Below are positions 1 through 5,696 of a stretch of DNA of 7,864 nt, piece by piece. Each line of letters opens with the position of its first letter. The stretch's first letter is position 1. Under the pieces are notes generated by a model. It made no database searches, had not been told where the DNA came from, and saw only the letters and a list, made by a program, of their open reading frames with translations. The stretch comes from an uncultured Clostridia bacterium. Its GTDB lineage: Bacteria; Bacillota_I; Bacilli_A; RF39; UBA660. The DNA is taken from positions 1-7,864 of the forward strand of contig CANORX010000041.1 of the NCBI GenBank assembly GCA_947569225.1, written 5' to 3'. A program made the translations under genes and the position numbers.

Positions 1-200
1 TGAAAAACTAAAGTTTTATTGTCAGGAGGTTTGATTAAATGAGTGTCAATATCTATTGGAATTTGCTCATTTTCAGATAATTTTAATTGTTTAAGATTAC
101 TAAAACCTGTCTCCTCCATAATTTCTCTTTTTACAACTTGTAATGGATTCTTCTCATTAACGTTAACGTGTCCGCCTAGATATAAAACATACAGCAAACA
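1..200 (-). pseudogene. Nudix hydrolase fragment, cut at the left edge and missing its N-terminus
   Basis: The reverse strand reads LLYVLYLGGHVNVNE, then seven residues, then REIMEETGF. This is a complete Nudix box (G-x5-E-x7-REuxEExGu), the metal-binding signature of enzymes that cleave nucleoside diphosphates linked to another moiety. The following PIDIDTHLIK stretch is typical of one Nudix subgroup that continues into an H-x-D-F/Y segment; here it runs off the window. An in-frame TAA (complement of 201-203) sits only ten codons before the box. Nudix proteins usually have a strand-rich N-terminal segment of some 40 or more residues there. I found no ATG and no Nudix-like sequence in other frames upstream, so the gene appears 5'-truncated. 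The box itself is intact, so the loss may be recent. The substrate cannot be named. Confidence 0.75.
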
Positions 201-297
201 TTAAAATTCAAAAAAATAATAAAAATAAGAATTTAAAATATGAATACAAAAAAATATAAATATTTTAGCTGGTTAGTTAAAGAACATTTTAATAGCA

Positions 298-462
298 ATG
301 ATTTTTGTTAATACAGATAGAGAAAGTAAAGAATTATATGACATAATAATAGAAAAAGCAGAGAAAAATTTAGTATCAATTAATCCAAATAGAGCATATG
401 AAAGAAAACATGATACGAGTAAAAGAAATAAATTTACAACAAATTTAAGATATAATATGTAG
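298..462 (+). CDS. Unrecognised 54-codon reading frame, possibly a gene remnant
   Basis: An ATG-initiated frame of 54 residues begins MIFVNTDRESKELYDIIIE, is rich in Lys, Asn and Glu, and ends with a basic tail KRNKFTTNLRYNM. No signal peptide or membrane segment is present, and no Shine-Dalgarno precedes the ATG. A second short frame at 240-311 (starts MNTKKYKYFSWLVKEHF, ends NSNDFC) overlaps it by 14 nt in another phase, and a single shift would join the two into one polypeptide of about 75 residues. The pair may therefore be a broken gene. The tail composition resembles a nucleic-acid-binding protein, but I do not recognise a family. It sits between the truncated Nudix fragment and a structured island, which suggests a decayed insertion. 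It could also be chance open sequence. Confidence 0.25.
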   Translation: MIFVNTDRESKELYDIIIEKAEKNLVSINPNRAYERKHDTSKRNKFTTNLRYNM

Positions 463-509
463 TATTAATAAATGAGCCACTGGTTGTACTTTCCTTAAGT
501 TGACAGCAT

Positions 510-563
510 TGCGGTTCTATGAGAGTTGCATGGAGTAATCAGTGCTTCTACTCGATTTTTTTT
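510..563 (+). ncRNA. Structured island: two stem-loops ending in T8, possible small RNA end or IS end
   Basis: The stretch from about 475 to 555 is clearly less AT-rich than its surroundings. Stem 1 pairs TGCGGTTCT (510-518) with AGAGTTGCA (522-530) around a 3-nt ATG loop, with three G-U wobbles if transcribed. Stem 2 pairs GAGTA (533-537) with TACTC (549-553), followed by GA and eight T residues (556-563). This has the form of an intrinsic terminator, though the stem is only 5 bp. A TTGACA at 500-505 has no matching -10 element. Two hairpins followed by a T run could be the 3' end of a small RNA, or the hairpin-bearing right end of an IS200/IS605-type element. No transposase or TnpB sequence is visible. 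Confidence 0.35.
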
Positions 564-730
564 AAGAAAAAAAGTATTAAATTATTATAAATCTCGCTAA
601 AAAAGGAAATAATCTCAACACACTTAATAATACACAAAAAGAAATAAATTTAAAAATATTTTTCTTTGAATAAAACAACATTTACGCTTAAAATGTAAAA
701 ATAAGAACATAATAAAGTTATATTACAAAA
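564..730. other. AT-rich spacer, nothing recognised
   Basis: This spacer between the structured island and the ATPase promoter has frequent stops in all frames on both strands. The only notable item is an inverted repeat, ACATTT (678-683) and AAATGT (691-696), separated by 7 nt. The missing Nudix N-terminus is not found here on the reverse strand. Confidence 0.6.
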
Positions 731-736
731 TTGTCA

Positions 737-764
737 TTTATAAGTCATTTTAAAATGATATAAT
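737..764 (+). promoter_or_regulatory. Extended -10 promoter of the P-type ATPase gene
   Basis: A consensus -10 TATAAT (759-764) is preceded directly by TGA (756-758), giving the TGN extended -10 form. TTTATA at 737-742 gives a weak -35 at 16-nt spacing; the better match TTGTCA (731-736) lies 22 nt away and is too far. Transcription would start near 771, leaving a leader of about 14 nt. The ribosome binding site GGTGA (777-781) lies close to the ATG at 785, as expected for pairing with the extreme 3' part of the anti-Shine-Dalgarno. Confidence 0.6.
745..758. promoter_or_regulatory. Perfect 14-bp palindrome in the ATPase promoter, candidate operator
   Basis: TCATTTTAAAATGA is identical to its own reverse complement. 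It fills the promoter spacer and includes the TGA of the extended -10, so a bound dimer would block RNA polymerase. It does not match the Fur, Zur, PerR or MntR consensus as I know them. Its position is visible in the sequence; an operator role is inference, since palindromes also arise by chance in AT-rich DNA. Confidence 0.35.
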
Positions 765-784
765 AATGAATGAAGTGGTGAATT

Positions 785-3145
785 ATGAAAATTAAAAGAT
801 ACAATCCTAGTATAGAAATAGGACTAACAGACAAAGAAATAAACTCTAGAATAAAAGACAATTTAATAAACTTTGATAATGGTCCAAAAACCAAAACAAT
901 CAAAGAAATAATAGCTTCCAACTTTTTCACATTTTTTAATTTTTTAAATATAACTCTAGGCTTATCAGTATTTCTAGCTGGCCTACTTTGTGGAGAACTA
1001 TATCAAGGAATAAAAAACAGTTTATTCATAGGAGTAATATTTGTAAACACATTAATAAGTATAATAGAAGAAATAATATCAAAAAAAATAATAGACAGAC
1101 TATCACTATTATCAGAATCTAAAGTAAAAGTAGTAAGAAATGGAAAAGAAGAAGAAAAAAATATAGAAGAAATAGTATTAGACGATATAATAATATTAAA
1201 AACTGGACACCAAGTTGTATGTGATAGCATACTAATGAAAGGAGAACTTGAAGTAAACGAATCATTCATAACAGGAGAATCAGAACCAATAACAAAAAAA
1301 GAAGGAGATTTAATACTAAGTGGTAGCTTCATAGTAAGTGGTATTGGACACGCAAAAGTAGAACACATAGGAAGTGAAAATTATATAAGTACCATATCTG
1401 CAGGAGCAAAATATAACAAAAAAAGAAACTCAGTAATAATGAATTCCTTTGAACACATACTAAAAATAATATCTATATTCATAGTACCAATAGGAATAGT
1501 CATGTTTGCAAAAGAACTAACAGTAAGTAACTTTAACATAACCTCATCTGTATTTGGCACTACTGCATCTCTAATAGGAATGATACCAGAAGGCTTAATC
1601 TTACTAACAAGTTCAGTAATGGCTGTTAGCATAATAAGACTAAGCAAATACAAAGTATTAGTTCAAAAATTAGATGGAGTTGAAATACTTGCTAGAGTAG
1701 ACACGATATGTTTAGACAAAACAGGAACACTAACAGAAGGTAAAATGAAACTAAAAGAAATAATACCTCATGAAAAAATTAAAAAAAGTGACATAGATAA
1801 AATACTATCTGAAATATCTTTTTATTCTACAGATGACAATGGAACAATAAATGCTATAAAGGAAAATTACAAAAGCGAAAATGAGTGGGAAAAAATAGAC
1901 TTCATACCATTCTCAAGTTCTAGAAAATTTTCAAGCATAGAATTTAAAAACAAAGGTGTATATTACTTAGGTGCACCTGAAATACTATTTCCTAAAGATA
2001 AAAAAATATTAGAAAAAGTCAAAGACTATCAAAAAGAACAAAGAGTATTAGTACTAGCTAAAGGAAAAAAATTAAATAAAAAACCTAGTGAACTAAAACT
2101 ACTAGGATATATATTAATAGAAGACATAATCAGAAAAAATGCCAAAAAAACTATAGAGTATTTTCAAAAACAAGGAGTAGAAGTCAAAATAATAAGTGGA
2201 GACTCATTAGAAACAGTATTACAAATATCTAACAAATGTGGCATAAAAAACTTAACTGGAGTAGATGTAAGCACACTAAACATAGACGAACTAAAAGATA
2301 AAGTAAACAAATATGACATATTTGCAAGAGTAAGTCCATCAGAAAAAGAACTCATAGTAAAAACACTACAAGAAAGCGGACACACAGTAGCTATGACAGG
2401 AGATGGTGTTAACGATGTTTTAGCACTTAAAACTAGTGACTGTGGAATAACACTTGCAAGTGGTTCAGACTCTGCTAGAAATGTAAGTGAGTTAGTATTA
2501 CTAGACTCTAACTTTGACTCTTTACCAAAAGTAGTAAAAGAAGGAAGAAGAACAATTAACAACATAGAAAGAAGTGCATCATTGCTATTAGTAAAAACAA
2601 TATACACAATACTACTAATACTACTAAGCATACTATTCACAACAAAATATTTCTTTGTACCAATACAACTAACACTAATAACAGGATTCACAATTGGAAT
2701 ACCTTCATTCATACTTGCCCTAGAACCAAACCATGACTTAGTAACAGGTAATTTCTTAAAAAAAATACTAAGAAAAAGTTTCCCTGTAGCCCTAACAGTA
2801 TTTCTAAACATATTAATGGTTACATTCTTACAAGGACCATTAAAACTCTCTCATGAGCTAACTAGTACTCTATCAGTCTTTTTAACATCAGCAATAGGAT
2901 TTATTTATCTTTATAAAATATGTACACCATTTAATAATTACAGAAAAGCTTTGTTTTCATTTCTAATATTAGGATTTACATTTTGTGCTTTAGTATTAAA
3001 TGACTTCTTTAACATAAATTACATATCTTTTGAAACAGTAATGTTATTTATCATTCTAAGCATATGTTCCATATTTATTTACAACATACTTAGTAAAATA
3101 TTTGAACAATACTTAATAAAGGATTATGAAATAAGTTCTAACTAA
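785..3145 (+). CDS. CtpE-like P-type cation-transporting ATPase
   Basis: This 786-residue integral membrane pump has all P-type ATPase signatures: TGES (163-166) in the actuator domain, PEGL (268-271) in membrane segment 4, DKTGTLT with the phosphorylated Asp311, LGAPE (395-399) in the nucleotide domain, SGD (471-473), ARVSP (514-518) and TGDGVND (538-544). About ten membrane segments can be placed: two before TGES, two around 224-285, and six from 595 to 768. There is no N-terminal CxxC metal-binding domain or CPx motif, which argues against a copper or zinc type. The MIPEGLILLTS segment and the later LTLITGFTIGIPSFILAL segment fit the group of mycobacterial CtpE and pneumococcal 'exported protein 7'. 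CtpE has been linked to calcium transport, so a Ca2+ or related cation is the best inference. The start follows an in-frame TGA at 779-781. The gene is monocistronic, with its own promoter and terminator. Confidence 0.9.
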   Translation: MKIKRYNPSIEIGLTDKEINSRIKDNLINFDNGPKTKTIKEIIASNFFTFFNFLNITLGLSVFLAGLLCGELYQGIKNSLFIGVIFVNTLISIIEEIISKKIIDRLSLLSESKVKVVRNGKEEEKNIEEIVLDDIIILKTGHQVVCDSILMKGELEVNESFITGESEPITKKEGDLILSGSFIVSGIGHAKVEHIGSENYISTISAGAKYNKKRNSVIMNSFEHILKIISIFIVPIGIVMFAKELTVSNFNITSSVFGTTASLIGMIPEGLILLTSSVMAVSIIRLSKYKVLVQKLDGVEILARVDTICLDKTGTLTEGKMKLKEIIPHEKIKKSDIDKILSEISFYSTDDNGTINAIKENYKSENEWEKIDFIPFSSSRKFSSIEFKNKGVYYLGAPEILFPKDKKILEKVKDYQKEQRVLVLAKGKKLNKKPSELKLLGYILIEDIIRKNAKKTIEYFQKQGVEVKIISGDSLETVLQISNKCGIKNLTGVDVSTLNIDELKDKVNKYDIFARVSPSEKELIVKTLQESGHTVAMTGDGVNDVLALKTSDCGITLASGSDSARNVSELVLLDSNFDSLPKVVKEGRRTINNIERSASLLLVKTIYTILLILLSILFTTKYFFVPIQLTLITGFTIGIPSFILALEPNHDLVTGNFLKKILRKSFPVALTVFLNILMVTFLQGPLKLSHELTSTLSVFLTSAIGFIYLYKICTPFNNYRKALFSFLILGFTFCALVLNDFFNINYISFETVMLFIILSICSIFIYNILSKIFEQYLIKDYEISSN

Positions 3146-3161
3146 TTTAAATTAAAAAAGA

Positions 3162-3194
3162 AGTTCATATTAAATTTATGAACTCTCTTTTATT
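3162..3194 (+). terminator. Intrinsic terminator of the ATPase gene
   Basis: An 8-bp stem pairs AGTTCATA (3162-3169) with TATGAACT (3177-3184) around a 7-nt loop. It is followed by CTCTTTTATT, beginning 17 nt after the stop codon. The preceding A-rich tract can extend the stem with one bulge and would also allow some termination on the opposite strand. Confidence 0.7.
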
Positions 3195-3280
3195 AAGAAT
3201 TTGTAACAATAAGTAATACTAAACTAACGACAAATAACTATTATTATATTAAAATAAATTTAGTTAAGTATATTTATATG

Positions 3281-3297
3281 ATATTGTGATACAATAT
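3281..3297 (+). promoter_or_regulatory. Promoter -10 of the glycosyltransferase gene inside a perfect dyad
   Basis: The -10 TACAAT (3290-3295) is preceded by TGA (3287-3289), again an extended -10, with only a weak -35. The same bases form an inverted repeat, ATATTGT-GAT-ACAATAT, with 7-bp arms and a 3-nt centre. A protein bound there would cover the -10. The AAAAGGAG ribosome binding site (3314-3321) follows at good spacing to ATG 3327. The promoter is fairly supported; the operator role is inference. Confidence 0.45.
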
Positions 3298-3326
3298 GTT
3301 AAAAGTAATATATAAAAGGAGCCTAT

Positions 3327-4049
3327 ATGAAAAAAATTTTAAAAGTAATTTACATACTAACATTATTTACCTTTGTATCTTTAACAATCTTTATATCATA
3401 TTTTACTATAAAAGGATACAATATGTATAAAGAAGCACTAGGAAAAAAGACAATAAAAGAAATGGCTAATGAAATACAAGCCTTAGAAAACTTTTCTAAA
3501 ATTGACGAATTACCTGACATATATATAGATGCAGTAATATCAGTAGAAGATCACAGATTCTATAAACATAAAGGTATAGATTATATAGCCATATCAAGAG
3601 CCTTAATACATGACATCAAAAACAAAGATTTCTCTGAAGGAGGAAGCACTATTACACAACAACTAGCTAAAAATGTATACTTCTCTCAAGAAAAGAAAAT
3701 AGAAAGAAAAATTGCAGAAGTCTTTATGGCACATAAAATTGAAAAAGAACTAGATAAAGACGAAATACTAGAACTATATTTAAGTACTAGCTACTATGGA
3801 GATGGCTATTACACTGTAAAAGAAGCAAGCATAGGATACTTTGGAAAAGAACCAATAAACCTTACTGATGCAGAAAGCATAATGCTTGCAGGTATACCAA
3901 ATGCACCCTCTATCTATGCTCCAACTAATAATTTTGAATTAGCAAAACAAAGACAAAGACAAGTCTTAAAAAAGATGGTAGAATACAATTACATATCGAA
4001 AGAAAAAATGAATGAAATATTAGAAACTAAAGTAAATATAGTAAATTAA
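3327..4049 (+). CDS. Monofunctional peptidoglycan glycosyltransferase (GT51)
   Basis: This 240-residue protein has an N-terminal membrane anchor (about 7-28) and one extracellular GT51 transglycosylase domain, with no penicillin-binding transpeptidase domain. It would polymerise lipid II into glycan strands at the outer face of the membrane. The family motifs appear in order: EDHRFYKHKG (74-83) with catalytic Glu74, GGSTITQQLAKN (105-116), RKIAEVFMAHKIEKELDKDE (127-146) with the second conserved acid at Glu131, ILELYLS (147-153), and LAGIPNAPSIYAP (187-199). The usual LYLN is LYLS here, and the following segment reads STSYYGDGYYTVKEAS, a variant of the common YFG-x-GAYG motif. Size and organisation match monofunctional transglycosylases. 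The start has a strong Shine-Dalgarno. The gene stands alone between two terminators, and it shows that the host builds a cell wall. Confidence 0.92.
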   Translation: MKKILKVIYILTLFTFVSLTIFISYFTIKGYNMYKEALGKKTIKEMANEIQALENFSKIDELPDIYIDAVISVEDHRFYKHKGIDYIAISRALIHDIKNKDFSEGGSTITQQLAKNVYFSQEKKIERKIAEVFMAHKIEKELDKDEILELYLSTSYYGDGYYTVKEASIGYFGKEPINLTDAESIMLAGIPNAPSIYAPTNNFELAKQRQRQVLKKMVEYNYISKEKMNEILETKVNIVN

Positions 4050-4074
4050 CATCAAAAATGATGTTTTTCTTTTC
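4048..4074 (+). terminator. Intrinsic terminator of the glycosyltransferase gene
   Basis: The stem pairs AACATCA (4048-4054) with TGATGTT (4059-4065) around an AAAA loop, followed by TTTCTTTTC. The stem begins within the TAA stop codon. It is AT-rich but perfectly paired, which is usual for this genome. Confidence 0.7.
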
Positions 4075-4109
4075 ACATAAATTCCCTTTTTTATTTATCA
4101 AAAAAATTG

Positions 4110-4129
4110 TATAATGTATAGTAGGTGAT
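4110..4129 (+). promoter_or_regulatory. -10 element and ribosome binding site of the PFOR gene
   Basis: TATAAT (4110-4115) is a consensus -10; the region 17-18 nt upstream is only a T run, so the -35 is weak. AGGTGAT (4123-4129) is a perfect match to the anti-Shine-Dalgarno, 4 nt before ATG 4133. The leader is very short. No dyad like those at the other two promoters is seen. Confidence 0.6.
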
Positions 4130-4132
4130 ACT

Positions 4133-5692
4133 ATGAAGAATTTAAAAGTAATGGATGGAAACGAAGCATGCGCTACTGCTGCTTATAACTTTACAGAAGT
4201 ATGTGGAATATATCCAATAACTCCATCTAGTCCAATGGCTACTCTAACCGATAAATGGGCAAGTGAGAAAAAAAAGAATATATTTGAAAGCGTTCCAGAA
4301 GTTGTTGAAATGCAAAGTGAGGGCGGAGCAGCTGGATTTGTTCATGGCTCTTTACAAGGAGGAAGACTTACAACAACATTTACCGCTAGCCAAGGATTAC
4401 TACTAATGATACCTTCTATGTATAAAATTGCAGGAGAACTACTGCCTTGTGTTATACATGTTGCTGCAAGAAGTTTATCAACCCATGCCTTATCAATATT
4501 TGGAGACCATCAAGACGTATATGCCACTAGATCCACAGGATTTGCACTTCTATCAAGTGTAAACGTACAAGACGCTTATTACTTAGGTTTAATAAGTCAC
4601 TTAGCAAGCATAAAAGGAAGTGTACCATTTCTACATTTTTTTGATGGATTTAGAACCAGTCATGAAATAAATAAAATAAATATCTTAGATAAAAAAATAA
4701 TAAAAGATTTAATAGATAAAGAAAAAATAAAAGAATTTAGAAATCGTTCTCTAAACATAGGAAAAGCTATAACAAGAGGTACAAGTGAAACAGAAGACGT
4801 TTACTTTCAAAACACAGAAGTCAGAAATAACTATTATAACAATCTACCTGACATAGTAAATGACTATATGAAAAAAATAAATGAAATAACTAAAATGGAA
4901 TACAAACCATTTACATATTACGGAGACACCCACGCTAAAAATATAATTGTTGCCATGGGAAGTGTAATTGATACTATAAAATTAGTAGTAGACGACTTAA
5001 ACTCTAAAGGAGACAAAGTAGGAGTAATATGTGTTCACCTATATAGACCATTTAGTTTGAAATACTTTTTAGACGTTCTTCCAAAAAGTGTAGACAAAAT
5101 AACAGTATTAGATAGGACTAAAGAAGCAGGGTCTATTGCAGAACCATTATACCTAGACGTTTGTACGTCACTAAAAGACGAAAGTATTGAAATAATTGGA
5201 GGAAGATATGGACTATCTAGTAAAGACACTACACCTGCCCAAATAACTTCTGTATTTGACAACATGAATAAACACAAAATGAAAGACCATTTTACCTTAG
5301 GGATAATAGATGACGTAACAAATACAAACTTAGATATCAAAGACTATAAATTGGATAAAAAATGGAAAGAAATAAAAGTATTTGGATTTGGCTCAGACGG
5401 AATGGTAAGTGCTAGTAAAAACATTCTTAAAGTAATAGGAACCAAAGATGGTAACTACGTCCAAGGTTACTTTGAATATGACTCTAAAAAAAGTGGTGGT
5501 GTAACCATAAGCCATTTAAGAATAGATGACAGTCCTATAAATGCACCATACTACTTAACTGAACCTAATCTAATAGTAGTTTCAAAAGACACATATTTAA
5601 ACAAATATGATATACTTTCTAATATCAAAAAAAATGGTATATTTCTACTTAACTCTAGTAAAAATGATAAAGAAATAAATGAAGCCCAATGA
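4133..5692 (+). CDS. nifJ: Pyruvate:ferredoxin oxidoreductase, N-terminal part (domains I, II, part of III)
   Basis: This is the first 519 residues of a pyruvate:ferredoxin (flavodoxin) oxidoreductase, which oxidises pyruvate with CoA to acetyl-CoA and CO2 and passes electrons to ferredoxin. Domain I shows YPITPSS (27-33), Glu63 in QSEGGAAG, and Arg113 in HVAARSLSTHAL; these correspond to Thr31, Glu64 and Arg114 of the Desulfovibrio africanus enzyme, which contact pyruvate and the thiamine cofactor. Domain II follows (about 260-410). Domain III begins at FGFGSDGMVSASKN (417-430), the region linked to CoA binding. The protein stops at KNDKEINEAQ, in the middle of domain III. The usual enzyme is a single chain of about 1,150-1,200 residues; the rest is supplied by the overlapping downstream frame. 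There is a strong ribosome binding site and an own -10. No internal defect is seen before the break. Confidence 0.92.
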   Translation: MKNLKVMDGNEACATAAYNFTEVCGIYPITPSSPMATLTDKWASEKKKNIFESVPEVVEMQSEGGAAGFVHGSLQGGRLTTTFTASQGLLLMIPSMYKIAGELLPCVIHVAARSLSTHALSIFGDHQDVYATRSTGFALLSSVNVQDAYYLGLISHLASIKGSVPFLHFFDGFRTSHEINKINILDKKIIKDLIDKEKIKEFRNRSLNIGKAITRGTSETEDVYFQNTEVRNNYYNNLPDIVNDYMKKINEITKMEYKPFTYYGDTHAKNIIVAMGSVIDTIKLVVDDLNSKGDKVGVICVHLYRPFSLKYFLDVLPKSVDKITVLDRTKEAGSIAEPLYLDVCTSLKDESIEIIGGRYGLSSKDTTPAQITSVFDNMNKHKMKDHFTLGIIDDVTNTNLDIKDYKLDKKWKEIKVFGFGSDGMVSASKNILKVIGTKDGNYVQGYFEYDSKKSGGVTISHLRIDDSPINAPYYLTEPNLIVVSKDTYLNKYDILSNIKKNGIFLLNSSKNDKEINEAQ

Positions 5693-5696
5693 TATG
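5679..5696 (+). other. Frame change within PFOR: 14-nt overlap, stop-restart site
   Basis: The first frame ends GAA GCC CAA TGA (stop 5690-5692). The second frame is +1 to it and offers ATG at 5679 and another ATG at 5694, one base after the stop. Deleting one base, for example one C of the CCC run (5685-5687), joins the frames as EINEA-NDMKKEI with the spacing of ordinary PFORs to within one or two residues. No GGAG-type Shine-Dalgarno precedes either ATG, unlike the other genes here. CAA-TGA is a poor slippery site. Options are translational coupling, a real frameshift mutation, or a sequence error. Confidence 0.7.

Noticed and set aside
500..505. TTGACA as a -35 for the structured island
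   Set aside because: There is no acceptable -10 at 15-19 nt spacing.
766..795. Nine-codon leader peptide overlapping the ATPase start
   Set aside because: Its ATG lies at or upstream of the likely transcription start and it has no ribosome binding site.
2164..2811. Long open frame on the reverse strand inside the ATPase gene
   Set aside because: It lies wholly antisense to a well-supported coding region, shows no family motif and is a by-product of codon bias. The same applies to the reverse frames at 1003-1368, 1381-1653, 5035-5340, 5645-5905 and 6410-6667.
5684..5696. Programmed +1 frameshift like that of prfB
   Set aside because: The P-site codon CAA re-pairs poorly in the +1 frame (AAU), no upstream Shine-Dalgarno stimulator is seen, and the stop context is not notably weak. 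Coupled restart or an indel is simpler.
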